A model generated the notes under the pieces. That model saw only the letters and a list, made by a program, of their open reading frames with translations, did no database searches and had not been told where the DNA came from. The translations under genes and the position numbers were made by a program. A stretch of 64,000 nucleotides of DNA from Stratiolaelaps scimitus (taxonomy: Eukaryota; Arthropoda; Arachnida; Mesostigmata; Laelapidae), in assembly GCA_019614645.1 (NCBI GenBank), contig JABWDB010000011.1, positions 1,723,501 through 1,787,500 of the forward strand, read 5' to 3'. This document shows positions 37,135-47,101 of this stretch, one piece after another (position 1 is the stretch's first letter; each line of letters opens with the position of its first letter).

Positions 37135-37647
37135 CTAGTTAGCGGGCCACCAACCGCTACATATATATAAGTTATATAGGGTGAGCCGGCCGGCCAGCCA
37201 GCCAGCCAGCCAGCAGCAATGGTCTACCCTGAGCAGGCCAAGACGCCAGCTATAAGAGGCGGTACGATCGTGTGTACATGCCCTCAAGCCTTCCACTGCG
37301 ACAGAAGGAAGGGGTCCATTCGGCGCTCGGGTAGAGACGTCGTCGAGCGTTGAACGAAATGTGTATTGCTGCATTTCCTGCACCCACTCCGGGTGTAGCC
37401 ACGTCTCGTTAGAATTCAACGGATCACCGCAACTCCCGCCGTCGACGCGAGGTAGGAACTCTGCTATATGCCGATGTCTCCCGCTGAACCGATCGGAGCC
37501 TCGGTGGTTGCTCAGACCTCGCATGCTCAGGTCTGAGCAGACTGCGCCGCTCGTTTCGTTCGAATAGGAGGTTGGCGTAGCCAGTCGCTCGGCCTGCATC
37601 GCCGTACAGCACAGCGTGTACATCAGTCAGTCCGCGCTTGGCTGCAA
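37135..37647 (-). CDS. Candidate exon with start codon, unknown product
   Basis: I do not recognise the product. On the minus strand a strong acceptor (TTTCTTTGCAG, ending at 37648) is followed by 24 bases and an ATG at 37623-37621, which has an in-frame stop just before it. The frame runs 162 codons to TAG. Its N-terminal two thirds have a mixed composition (Cys, Asn, Asp, Trp, Met) and G/C-rich third positions, with segments such as SNETWLHPEWVQEMQQY after position 70. The last part runs into a CCAG repeat and looks non-coding, so a donor may lie earlier. A second frame from the same acceptor is open to 37424 and contains GRATGYANLLFE, faintly like an RNP1 segment of an RRM. The correct frame cannot be decided here. 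Confidence 0.22.
37193..37213. repeat. (CCAG)5 microsatellite
   Basis: Five tetranucleotide units preceded by CCGG units. Confidence 0.9.
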
Positions 37648-38793
37648 CTGCAAAGAAACGCTACAAGAGTGGTTTGACTGTGGGCAGACTATAGATAGAG
37701 GAGCGAAAGTAAGCATATATGTGCACGTTGATAGAGCTACCCACCTACCCCCCCCCCCCACAAGTAGTACGAAGTGATTGTGCTACATGCGGAGGTCACA
37801 TAGCGTTCAAATATGCATTAGCTCGCGACACTCGACTCAGAAACACGTCGACAGCTGACTACAGCAGACGACGTCAGTTATACGCGGATCTAGCCACTGC
37901 GAGGGCGCAGCACAGCTGCTTATGCTGTTTTGGTCTACGTACAACTCGTGTTATCGCTTGCTTCCTGTTTCCGCTGCTGCTGGGATAAGTAGTACTTGGC
38001 TAGCAAGTTAACGCCTGGGAGGGGTGGCCAGCCTGTGTCGCTACTTCTCTCTCTCTCTCTAGTGGATTACTTCAGCTGCAACAAAGAAGGCTGGTCGCCA
38101 ACGCCTGAGAGTGTTGAACCTAAAATCACCTCGCAGTAGGGGTCAGACCAGCCGCTGTCAGGAGTCAGCTAGCCAGCAAGCCGAGTCAGGCGTGAGTCCC
38201 GCCGACCCCCCGGGGTCTTGCTTCCAGTCCTATCGATTTTTGCCGCCCCTGTGGTCGGCTGTGGGATTTGACGATCATTGACAGCTTGTCGTCAGCCGTC
38301 GGCCAAACGAACGGGTACTTCGATGCGAGGTTTTATGTGTCTGGCAATTCCGCTCGAAGAGTTTTGCACCTGACGTGGTTGTGGCGAGCAAGGACAATAC
38401 TAGCGGCAAGTTTCGGGCGGATACTGAACACTCAATTAAGTGTCTCTACATGGCGGCTACCACGATTAGCACTATGATAAGTAAAATTAAAACCATTTAA
38501 CATGTTATTGTGAATATGCTTGTATGCATTTGTTCGTTTTATTTTTTCATTTATTTGATTTATTGCCAAATAAAGGGTAATAACAATTGTGTGCCCGGAT
38601 ATAATGAATGTAGATTACATATGCGTGCGTTAGTAAGTATGTGCCCATGGGCCATAATGGGACATAATAAACTAGAGACGTTCTGTCTGTATAGCTAGTT
38701 CGATGGCATACTCAGGAGGAACTGACAAAAATGCCGACCATGTTATTTATAAGGGGGAATAATTACGGTAAAAATCGATATCACGAAAGTCAT
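37648..38793. other. Non-coding stretch
   Basis: No gene is recognised. A C12 tract lies at 37748-37759 and a CT run near 38046-38061. The last 300 bp are AT-rich. Confidence 0.5.
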
Positions 38794-39090
38794 TTAACTG
38801 GACGCCCCGAATAACACTCTCGCTCTTCGCAGATGTTTCTCTCCTACACAGCCAGTAGGCAGTGATTTATCGATTTTTCGACGCCGGGAGCTGGCTGGAT
38901 CGCGCTCAATAACCTGACAGACCAGCTGCCTTTTTTCTCGTTGACAGTTGTCAAGCACACAATGGACCAATCGAGTAACAACAACCGCTTGCGATTTGTA
39001 CAGCAAACCCATAGTGTAGTTTATTAGCCGCGTTCGCTGATCGTTCTCCCGCTGGCGTATTTCACAACCGACGACAGCAGTGGTACATAT
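38794..39090 (-). CDS. Candidate terminal exon, unknown product
   Basis: I do not recognise the product. On the minus strand an acceptor-like GATTTGCAG ends at 39091. From there a frame of about 98 codons runs to TAA at 38794. It is rich in Arg, Gln, Glu, Val and Leu with several Cys, and reads like a compact basic domain (for example RQRENDQRTRLINYTMG). No ATG precedes it in frame, so it could only be an internal or last exon. No polyadenylation signal is evident close downstream. Chance remains the main alternative. Confidence 0.15.
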   Translation of the reverse strand: MCTTAVVGCEIRQRENDQRTRLINYTMGLLYKSQAVVVTRLVHCVLDNCQREKRQLVCQVIERDPASSRRRKIDKSLPTGCVGEKHLRRARVLFGASS

Positions 39091-39263
39091 CTGCAAATCT
39101 ACTCAAAGATGATTGGCTTTGATGGACAGGCCCAGAACTCTTTACTCACTGTCCCATACAATTCCGAGGGAGTATGGACCGACGTTGAACTGTTGGCGCA
39201 GGAGCAGAACGCGCTTGTGACTCGACAGCTTGTGCTCGTTGGGCACTGGGTGTCCTGTTCAGA

Positions 39264-39311
39264 TCACACACAGTATGGTTCCAGAGCCTAGTCACACACA
39301 GTATGGTCCCA
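39264..39311 (+). repeat. Short direct repeat, two 20-bp copies
   Basis: Copies at 39264-39283 and 39292-39311 are identical at 19 of 20 positions and offset by 28 bp. Confidence 0.9.
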
Positions 39312-39561
39312 GTCACTGGGGGTAACTCGCCCGTGGCTGGAACAAGACAACAAACTGACAAGAATCACATCATAATTTTGTGTTACATACAGCCAACCGC
39401 AAACCGTTCCTCTCAGATTCATTATGAAGTGAAAATGTGAAAATCAACAGAAATCGACACAAACGCAAAATTGACTATTCTAACGGCTATTGGATATCGC
39501 CACCTTTGTCGCTCGCTAACGTTCGCTACACCCAGCTGCAATGCACAAGCATTGGCAGAGT

Positions 39562-39594
39562 TCATGGACGACAAGTGCGACTTGTCGTCCATGA
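39562..39594. repeat. Perfect hairpin, 14-bp arms, 5-base loop
   Basis: TCATGGACGACAAG at 39562-39575 is perfectly inverted at 39581-39594 around the loop TGCGA. Pairing stops at the next base outward. Confidence 0.95.
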
Positions 39595-39845
39595 TAGTGG
39601 AATCATCAGCGACACATAGAACAACCCTGTGTCGCAGGTCAATGCGTATTTGTCTGATTCACATGGCACTCAAGCCAGAGCCCATGAGAGCGCCGTTGCC
39701 TCCGCCGCCGCCACTGCTCTCATCTCGTCAAATCGTCACCAAACGCCACACCACTGGACCACCTGGACAGAGCCAACCGCAAACGGCCGTGTGCGCTATT
39801 TGCCCGAGAAGGACATAGTGCCGCCGGAAGCTAGGGAAAACAAGC

Positions 39846-39864
39846 GAGAGAGAGAGAGAGAGAG
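39846..39864. repeat. (GA)n microsatellite
   Basis: Pure GA run of about nine units. Confidence 0.9.
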
Positions 39865-40221
39865 ATTGAGAACTTCTCCCTCCTCGCGACCTAGCTTATC
39901 TCTATCATGGTCCACCACCACTACCACCTCTGCGCCTCCTTGGCGGCCGCAGGTCATAGGTTGCCCACGGTGGCAATGTAGCGGCAATAACTGTAGACAG
40001 TAACACACACACGAATTGTGGTGTGGCTTTTGTCATTTGTGGCACGGACACAAATAGGAGAACGAGACCCATAATAGAAATTGGGTGCGACGCCACCAGG
40101 CACATACTGTGGACCAGCTGCTGCTACTGCTACTGACGATGATGTATCTGGTTGACATTGCTTCGCAGTATGGCTGTCTGTGTCGGCCGTCGCGCGTACG
40201 CCTGCAACCTACTGAATATAC

Positions 40222-40244
40222 ATATATATATATATATATATATA
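40222..40244. repeat. (TA)n microsatellite
   Basis: Pure TA run of about 11 units. Confidence 0.95.
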
Positions 40245-40541
40245 GGTGTGTGACGATCGTGACCCAAGTTGTGTGTACTCTCAAGTTGTATTCTCCTGTT
40301 ATGGCTCCCTCTCTCTCTCTGATGTTCTAGTGTAGTGCTATAATGTAACATTAGATTACTTTTTGATTCGTTCCATCAAAGCCAGATTCGCTATGCGATG
40401 TGTTCGTACGTAGCTAAGCGATGTGTTTGTTTCAATAAAATAGCCAATATTATGAAAAATTAATAATAACGTCCACGTATTTTCATGTTGTTTCAGGTAA
40501 GCTCAGCTGTTCGGGCCCGTGTAAGCGACTAAAAATACCAT

Positions 40542-40543
<2 letters not shown>

Positions 40544-40571
<28 letters not shown>
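40544..40571. repeat. (TA)14 microsatellite
   Basis: Pure TA run of about 14 units. Confidence 0.95.
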
Positions 40572-40574
<3 letters not shown>

Positions 40575-40575
<1 letters not shown>

Positions 40576-40706
40576 CTCAACTAAACAATTTCCATTATTT
40601 TTTTTATTTATTTTTTTTCTCTGATTTGTTCAAACATACAGTAGTTATTAATTATTTCTAGGGATTATGGGGGTGGGGGTGGGCTCAGGTCAACAATTTC
40701 CATTAT
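40575..40706 (+). repeat. Spaced direct repeat, two 24-bp copies
   Basis: Copies at 40575-40598 and 40683-40706 share GCTCA and then AACAATTTCCATTAT, 20 of 24 positions in all, with a 108-bp offset. T-rich sequence and a G-rich tract lie between them. Confidence 0.8.
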
Positions 40707-43111
40707 GGAACCCTCAGTGCTCCTAAAATCGTCTCGTGGTTGAAAATCCGCGCATTCGTCAAAAATAGATTTGTCTACTTTCTGCACAACACAAGCGCAT
40801 CCCATTGTACTTAAATACGCATCTTTTCAGATATCATGACTGTATTGCTATTGCCACCGATGGCACCTACTTTGAAGTAAGGAAATGCATTTACATTATT
40901 ATTACTATTATAATTATTATTGCCACCTTTATTATTGATATTATAATCAAATTAGCATCTATCGGTACTATTGGTGTTGCTGATAATGCATTTGTACTTT
41001 CACGGTATCATTTACCCGGAACAGCCAATCTCTCTGTCGGTCCGACTTTCTGACTTCGCATGTACCATCCTCGCCTGACTTTATGCTCGAGTCGAGTATA
41101 GTCCTACTAAAACAAAGGTCCCCGCAGAGGGGTGTCCTGCTCGACCTGGTGCCACCAAGCCACCATTTAACTGACACCCTAGCCATGTGGCGGCTGCCGA
41201 CACCTGCATGACTGCCTATGTGGAGTGTTTCCACAACGTTGACGTGTATGATGTTAATACTTGTACGCACAACCACATAGACATGATCACTAGCGCCGCC
41301 ATTGCAGCTAGCCATGTTTCCACGGCCGGCCACCACGACCATTACTGGGCGCCGATCGACCAATCGACCCGATGCATATACGCTACTGCGCTGATACTGC
41401 TGCTGATGGCTACTGATATATGTGGCAACTGCTGAACCGCAGTCACTTCGACGCCGGCCGCATCAGCACGGCAGTGCTACCATCAGCACGGTGCCGGCTA
41501 TGTATGTATAATATAAAAATGGTCGACCGCCTCGCGCTCACCTACGGCTCAGGCATACGTCGCCTAGGTTTGCCGGCCTTTACAGCCGAAGCAGCAGCAG
41601 CAGCAGTGGCGCCGCACTGCAGTCGCCCTGCGACGGGCTCGGTCGGGCTGTACGAGCGGACGAGGTTTGATCTGGCCGGCCCCGTTGGCTGGATGAAGGG
41701 GTACATGCGGAAGGCGCGGAGGTAGTAGCGAACGAGGGATGGGAGGAACAAGCCCTCTTCCGTTGGTCTTCTGCTCGAGCGGCGGACTGTGGCAGCAGCT
41801 GAGAGAGCAGGAAGATGGTTTTTATGCGAACCCCAGCGCTGAGCGCTCGGAGCGCGTACGAATGAAACGAACGCTGAAAGGGGAGAACTGTGCAGATGAC
41901 GAGAGCGCGGTTGAGGCCGAGGCCGCGGCCGCTGACGGGAACGAAGTCGACGACGACAACGACAACGAAGTTGAGGACATCTGAGGAATCGCATGCCCCT
42001 TCTACCCTAACCGCTAGAGCTGCCCCGGGCAGACTGTCTACCTCGCAGCTAAAGTTTGCGGCAGCGGTAGCAGCGGCGGCAAGGAGACCACCGGTCGGTG
42101 AACGGACGTCCGACGTGTACCCCTCCACATACATACACCGGGGAAACTCTCACAGCTCAGCACGTAGATGGCGATAACAACAACGGCGATGACTACCACC
42201 ACTACTACCACTACTACAACCGACCTCGCTCTTCATCACATACTCTCTCTGCGGCGGTAGCCGCAGTTCTGCAGATTTCGTTGCTGCGACTGCCGCCGTT
42301 GCTGCTGCTGCTGCTGGCCAATTCCCGGGGCCTGCCTCATCCCAGTCTCGCCTCCCATCCCCGTTTCAACCGGAAAACGTGATTAGACAGACCTTACAAA
42401 GAGTCTCATACTGCAGAATCAGCGAGGGGCCGAGCGAGCCACCGAGGCAGCGGTGAAGCCATACAGTTCGCACGCGGATCCACTCCGCCCCGCTCCTGGC
42501 GGGAGTCGGAGCCGGGGCCGCTGTCACTCGGTGATCAAATTTACTTCCCTTTCGCAGCGGTCGGTCAGGAGTCGGCTACGACCGGGATCCGTTTCCACTT
42601 CGGTCTGCGAATCTACGCCGAGCAGCCGGTGGTTTCGAAGGCTTTCGAAACTGCAGGGTACCAGCGTAGCGTGGCGCGAAGGTGCTCTTGAGGGGCAGGG
42701 AATGACGCTGCCGGGGCCGAGCCGGGGGAGACTGCTACTGGAGATGCGACTCGGATGATGGTCGAGAAGGAGAGGCCGGGAGGAATTAGCATATTTTTTT
42801 TCTGTTCTTCATTCTTGCCTCGTATTTTTTAGACATGGCCACTCACAGTCAACTTTGCCACTGGCGGCAATCGACGCGGTGGTAAGGAGATGGCAACGTT
42901 CCAGGTAATGAATCCTGAGAAAATCGGAGGTAGTTCAGCTTCTCAAGTTCCCGCGAATGCAAGCGTGAATATGTTGCCGAGAGAGAAGATTGCCTGCTAT
43001 ATCGCTTGATATATCGGCTGGCCTCATGCGGCGATTAGTATTCCGCTCGCAGGCGGAAACATTGTTGCAAAAGCGGATTTTAAATAAGTGTACGTGGCTG
43101 TGAGTGTTTTT

Positions 43112-43129
43112 ATGTGTGTGTGTGTGTGT
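43112..43129. repeat. (TG)n microsatellite
   Basis: Pure TG run of nine units. Confidence 0.9.
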
Positions 43130-43250
43130 TGTTAATGCTGACTGCGCAGCATTATAGGGAGGTGGACGTGTAGATTTTTCAATCGTTTGCATAAAACCCG
43201 TCCGTGAGTGTTGTACCATCTCTAACTCGCGGCCACAATATATATGCTGG

Positions 43251-43361
43251 TCACAGATATGTCCATATAACCTGATAGAACTTTTCTCATTATGAACACG
43301 AAGCAGTTGAAACTGCTTTTACCATGACCCAATGTCCTACTCAATTATGGACATATCGTGG
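43251..43361. repeat. Imperfect nested inverted repeat
   Basis: Outer arms around GATATGTCCATA (43256-43267) and TATGGACATATC (43346-43357) pair over 16 positions with one bulge. A second perfect 8-bp hairpin (AAGCAGTT / AACTGCTT, 43301-43318) sits in the middle. The sequence between them pairs poorly. It could be a decayed foldback element or a structured RNA. Confidence 0.65.
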
Positions 43362-44597
43362 ACTGCATTGAAGTTGATAAGATTTATTTGGCTATAGCCA
43401 TTTGTAGCACCGGAATTCTCTTAGCCGTGACGTATCAAGCATACCAACAAAAAAATCACGTAAAAACTATACTGGTACGTGACAATCGTGCGTGTTTTTG
43501 CTTCTGTGGCTCATTTTGGCCACCTCCAGAAACAGTCGACGGACGACCACCCGCCCCGTCCACATCCCGTTGAAAGCCACAAAGACAACTGCGACCGTTG
43601 TCATTTCGTCAGCGCCCGGCGAGGTGTCCCCCACAGAGGAGGCAAGGCTTCGTCGAAAGTAGCACTTCGAAGGCGCGTGTCACCTCGAGGACTTCGCGTC
43701 AGCAAGCACGAGCTCAGCGTCAGCGTTGGACGTCGTCGCTGACGGACTACGTGACCTTTGGATTTTTCACGGCTGTGACCGAGGCAGGCAGACAGACCGA
43801 AGTCGGGTGACTGTTGTGCACGTTTCAGCTGAAGGCGAATGCAGGTGGAGAGCTATTGTCCTATCTCTTTGCCGGCTTGCCCTGCCGGCATTCCCGCCAC
43901 CGCGTGAAGCGGTCCTGCCTTATGCTTATGTACCAGTTACACGAACGCCCCGTACACAATCACATCCGTAGCATATCGGGTCGGCCACACGACCGTGCGC
44001 ATTTCGCATGAGTAGCAACAATGTCCCATTTTCGCCTTTGTCTTGCTGTTGTTGTTGTTGTGGTTCTTCTTCTTCAACGGGCATCTGCATACTATCCGCG
44101 TCTGGCGTCGTCCATTATCATCGCGTATGTTGGTGTTGTTGTTATTGTTGATGATGTGGCAATGTCCTCGTTCGTGGCTGGATCGTCGGTGTACCGGCAA
44201 GCTCGCAGCTTCGTCCAGGTTTAGCTGCCCGGCGAAGGAACACATAGAATTTGGACTTTTTTTCCACTGCATTCTGTTTTCTTTACAGTCGGTTTCGATC
44301 AGCCCTCACCCCCTGTCTCCCGGCGAGCCAATGCCAACATTTTGGCAACAACGCAAAGCGCATCAGGCCAAACCCGCTGGAAGGAGTCGTCGTCGCTAGA
44401 CCATCGAATGACGTCCTACGGGGAGGGCTGAAGTCTCGGCAAATCGGCCGATAGCGGTCGTCAGTCGGCAACAACGAAGGGGAGAATTGAAGACTGCAGC
44501 GAGGAAACAGGGGTTTGTGGAACAACAAAATTGGGAGAGTCGGTCCCAATGGGTGGCTGGTGGCATCAGCTCTCTGTCTCTCTACAGAAAGAGCTCA

Positions 44598-44624
<27 letters not shown>
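44598..44624. repeat. (AG)13 microsatellite
   Basis: Pure AG run of about 13 units. Confidence 0.95.
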
Positions 44625-44628
<4 letters not shown>

Positions 44629-46596
44629 TAGCATTTTCGTAATTAAACTCCTTCGGCTGCTTCTGCTGCTGCTATAGCCGCTTCGCTATTTCTCTTGCCG
44701 AGGAAAGCTCGTCTATCGTTGTGAGGTTTGTCCTCGACATCATCCGTGGTATGGGCTTTCGTGGCACACTCCCCAGCCTGTTTCCTGCCCGCCTTCGGGC
44801 GAGTGCCGTCTTCTCTTAGCCTCCGGGTTTTGGCAGGCTGCGGCTGTCGGGGGAGGTAGCTGTGGAGTGCGCCGCGCGAACCTGGAGCAGGGACAGAGGA
44901 AATCGCCACAGACTAACCCCTTGGCATCCTCTCCACCGCCGCTTGTCGTGCGTTCTCTCGGTGGCATCCGCTTTGCAGAAATCTAATTTCCTGCTCGGTG
45001 CGCTCCTCCGGCGTGGGGGTCTCAGCAGTTTGAACGAGGGGCCTAGCAACGGAAAGGGACAAGCAAGCAACCAGCCAACGAACCAAGCAGCACCTTCAAA
45101 CGAGGAGATGGTAGCGTTCTTCTTGGTGCCCAACGTTTACGGAGCCACAATGAAACTATGGGACGACTACGGAACTATACTCAACAGCAATGAGCGGGGC
45201 CGTAGGGGACTACATTCTGTAGCATCCGTAGTAGACGACCGTAGCTGCCGTGACGATCTCAAGATCTCCCGTCCATGAGCGCGATGAGCAAACGGAACAC
45301 ATTCAGTGAAGAACAGAACAGCGGGCACCCTCAAGTATCATATAGGAATAGAGTGCCTCGACGACTGCAAAGCATTTGACCGGGTCACTGAGACCGCATA
45401 GGCTAGCAATGCCTTCCGACAATTTCAAATACGGTTGAATACGTGAGCAAACGCATTCGGTAAGATGCATCAATACGTATATGCGGCACATCGTAATGTC
45501 AAATATGTATATAACGCATTAACATGTGGGCGCGCACCTAAATACTTCAAAGACGTCGATTCTCCCCACAGATCGTACGGGACACGGTCTCCACATGACG
45601 AGCTCCAGATAAACATGCACAGAGTTGAGCATGTACTACATGTGATATCCCGTATTCAGGAGGGTCACAGAGTTCAAAGCCGCGCGGTGACTTCAAAAGC
45701 ACGCGTGCCACCATGCCGTGGCATGCCGTTATGGTGTGCGCACGAACGCCGTTTGTATATAGGTAGATTGGTTGCAGTGTCCAATGTGACGGCTCATTGC
45801 AAGGCTGGATCGATGCAGGCTCGGCTCTTCCTCAAGACCATCCGGTCTCTCCGAAACGTATCCCATTCGCCCCTCTTCCCGCCTCTATTTCTTGGCTCCT
45901 TTGATTTTCGGGTCTGCTCTGCCCCGTCCGGTAACACGGCAAACTGGTCATTTTGGCTTTTCCAAATGTAAGTAATGTATGTGATGATGCATTAAAGCGG
46001 GGGCCTCGATTTTCTCGATTCGTTTGCCGGTTCCTCGGCCGGCTCCTTCTTGAATTTGCCCCAAAACTGCGGCGGCCAGCCCCGTCGCCCCCGGCGTATT
46101 CCTCAAACTTGCTAGTTTTTTCTCTCTCTCTCGCCCTCCCCCATAGCAGTTCGCGCTTGAAGTTTGCGACGCTACTGTGCCTTGCGCCTGCTGATGCTGC
46201 TGATACTGATACCGGCAGCTTCGCCCGGCCCCGACTCCCTGCACTAGCAAGCATCGTACCACGACGGCGTCGTTTCAGGAGTGACCTCGATGCTTTGAGG
46301 CCGCCCTCCGTCCTCCCCTCTCCTGCGTTGGGACTCCGTCGCAAGCTCCGGTCGACTCCTGATTTGAAAATGGTTTTCGCTTCTATTTTTCAAACGACAA
46401 ACGGCACTAACTGTGCCGCAACGTTCTGCCAGCGTCTCATAGCAGAGACGCTCGCGGGTTCGTAGCCGTGCCCCCTCCGTTCCGTCCGCTCTCGTCGCTA
46501 ACGCAAGGACGACTCGCGCCGGCGACCGCGCTCCTCAAGCGAAAACGAACGAGCAAGGGGCGCTCCGCCCCATCCCGGATCGCTCCAGCCTCGCCT

Positions 46597-46617
46597 GCAG
46601 CAGCAGCAGCAGCAGCA
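46597..46617. repeat. (GCA)7 microsatellite
   Basis: Seven pure GCA units. Confidence 0.95.
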
Positions 46618-47013
46618 AAGCCCAAAGCAAGATAAACGGCTCTAGGGTTAATGGCTTCAGTGGCTCGCTGCTTCGATGCGGGTGCTACTTCAGCTGCTGC
46701 TGGTGCTGCTGTGAGGAGTGACTTCGTCGAAGGTCACACGCCGCGCGACAGAGAGCGTGCCGGCAGGCGCAAGGCGTCAGAACGGGAGACGAACGAAGAG
46801 AATAACGAGTGCGCGAGCAAGCAATGTGCACCACCCCCTGACCCACCATAAACAATTACACCGACAGCTTTCGGGCGAGCGGGCGGACAGGCAGGCAGAT
46901 AGCCAGCATCTAGCCCCAACATGGCTGGCCGGCTAGGTCGCAAAGAAGCGGGGTGAGAGGGCCCAGCCGGGACCCGGCGGAAACTGGTGACGCTGAAAAG
47001 AGAAAAAGGGAGA

Positions 47014-47037
47014 AATATATAAATATATACATGTTAA

Positions 47038-47071
<34 letters not shown>

Positions 47072-47101
47072 TATAAAATATATATATAGAGAGAGAGAGA
47101 G
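47014..47101. repeat. Compound TA/GA microsatellite
   Basis: About 88 bp of TA repeat broken by AAATA and ACATA words and ending in a pure GA run. A short TA run recurs at 47299-47312. Confidence 0.9.

Noticed and set aside
45832..46465. Paired 170-codon frames on opposite strands
   Set aside because: Both are Arg/Ser/Pro-rich and overlap almost completely. Neither has a recognisable motif, and the lengths are near chance expectation.
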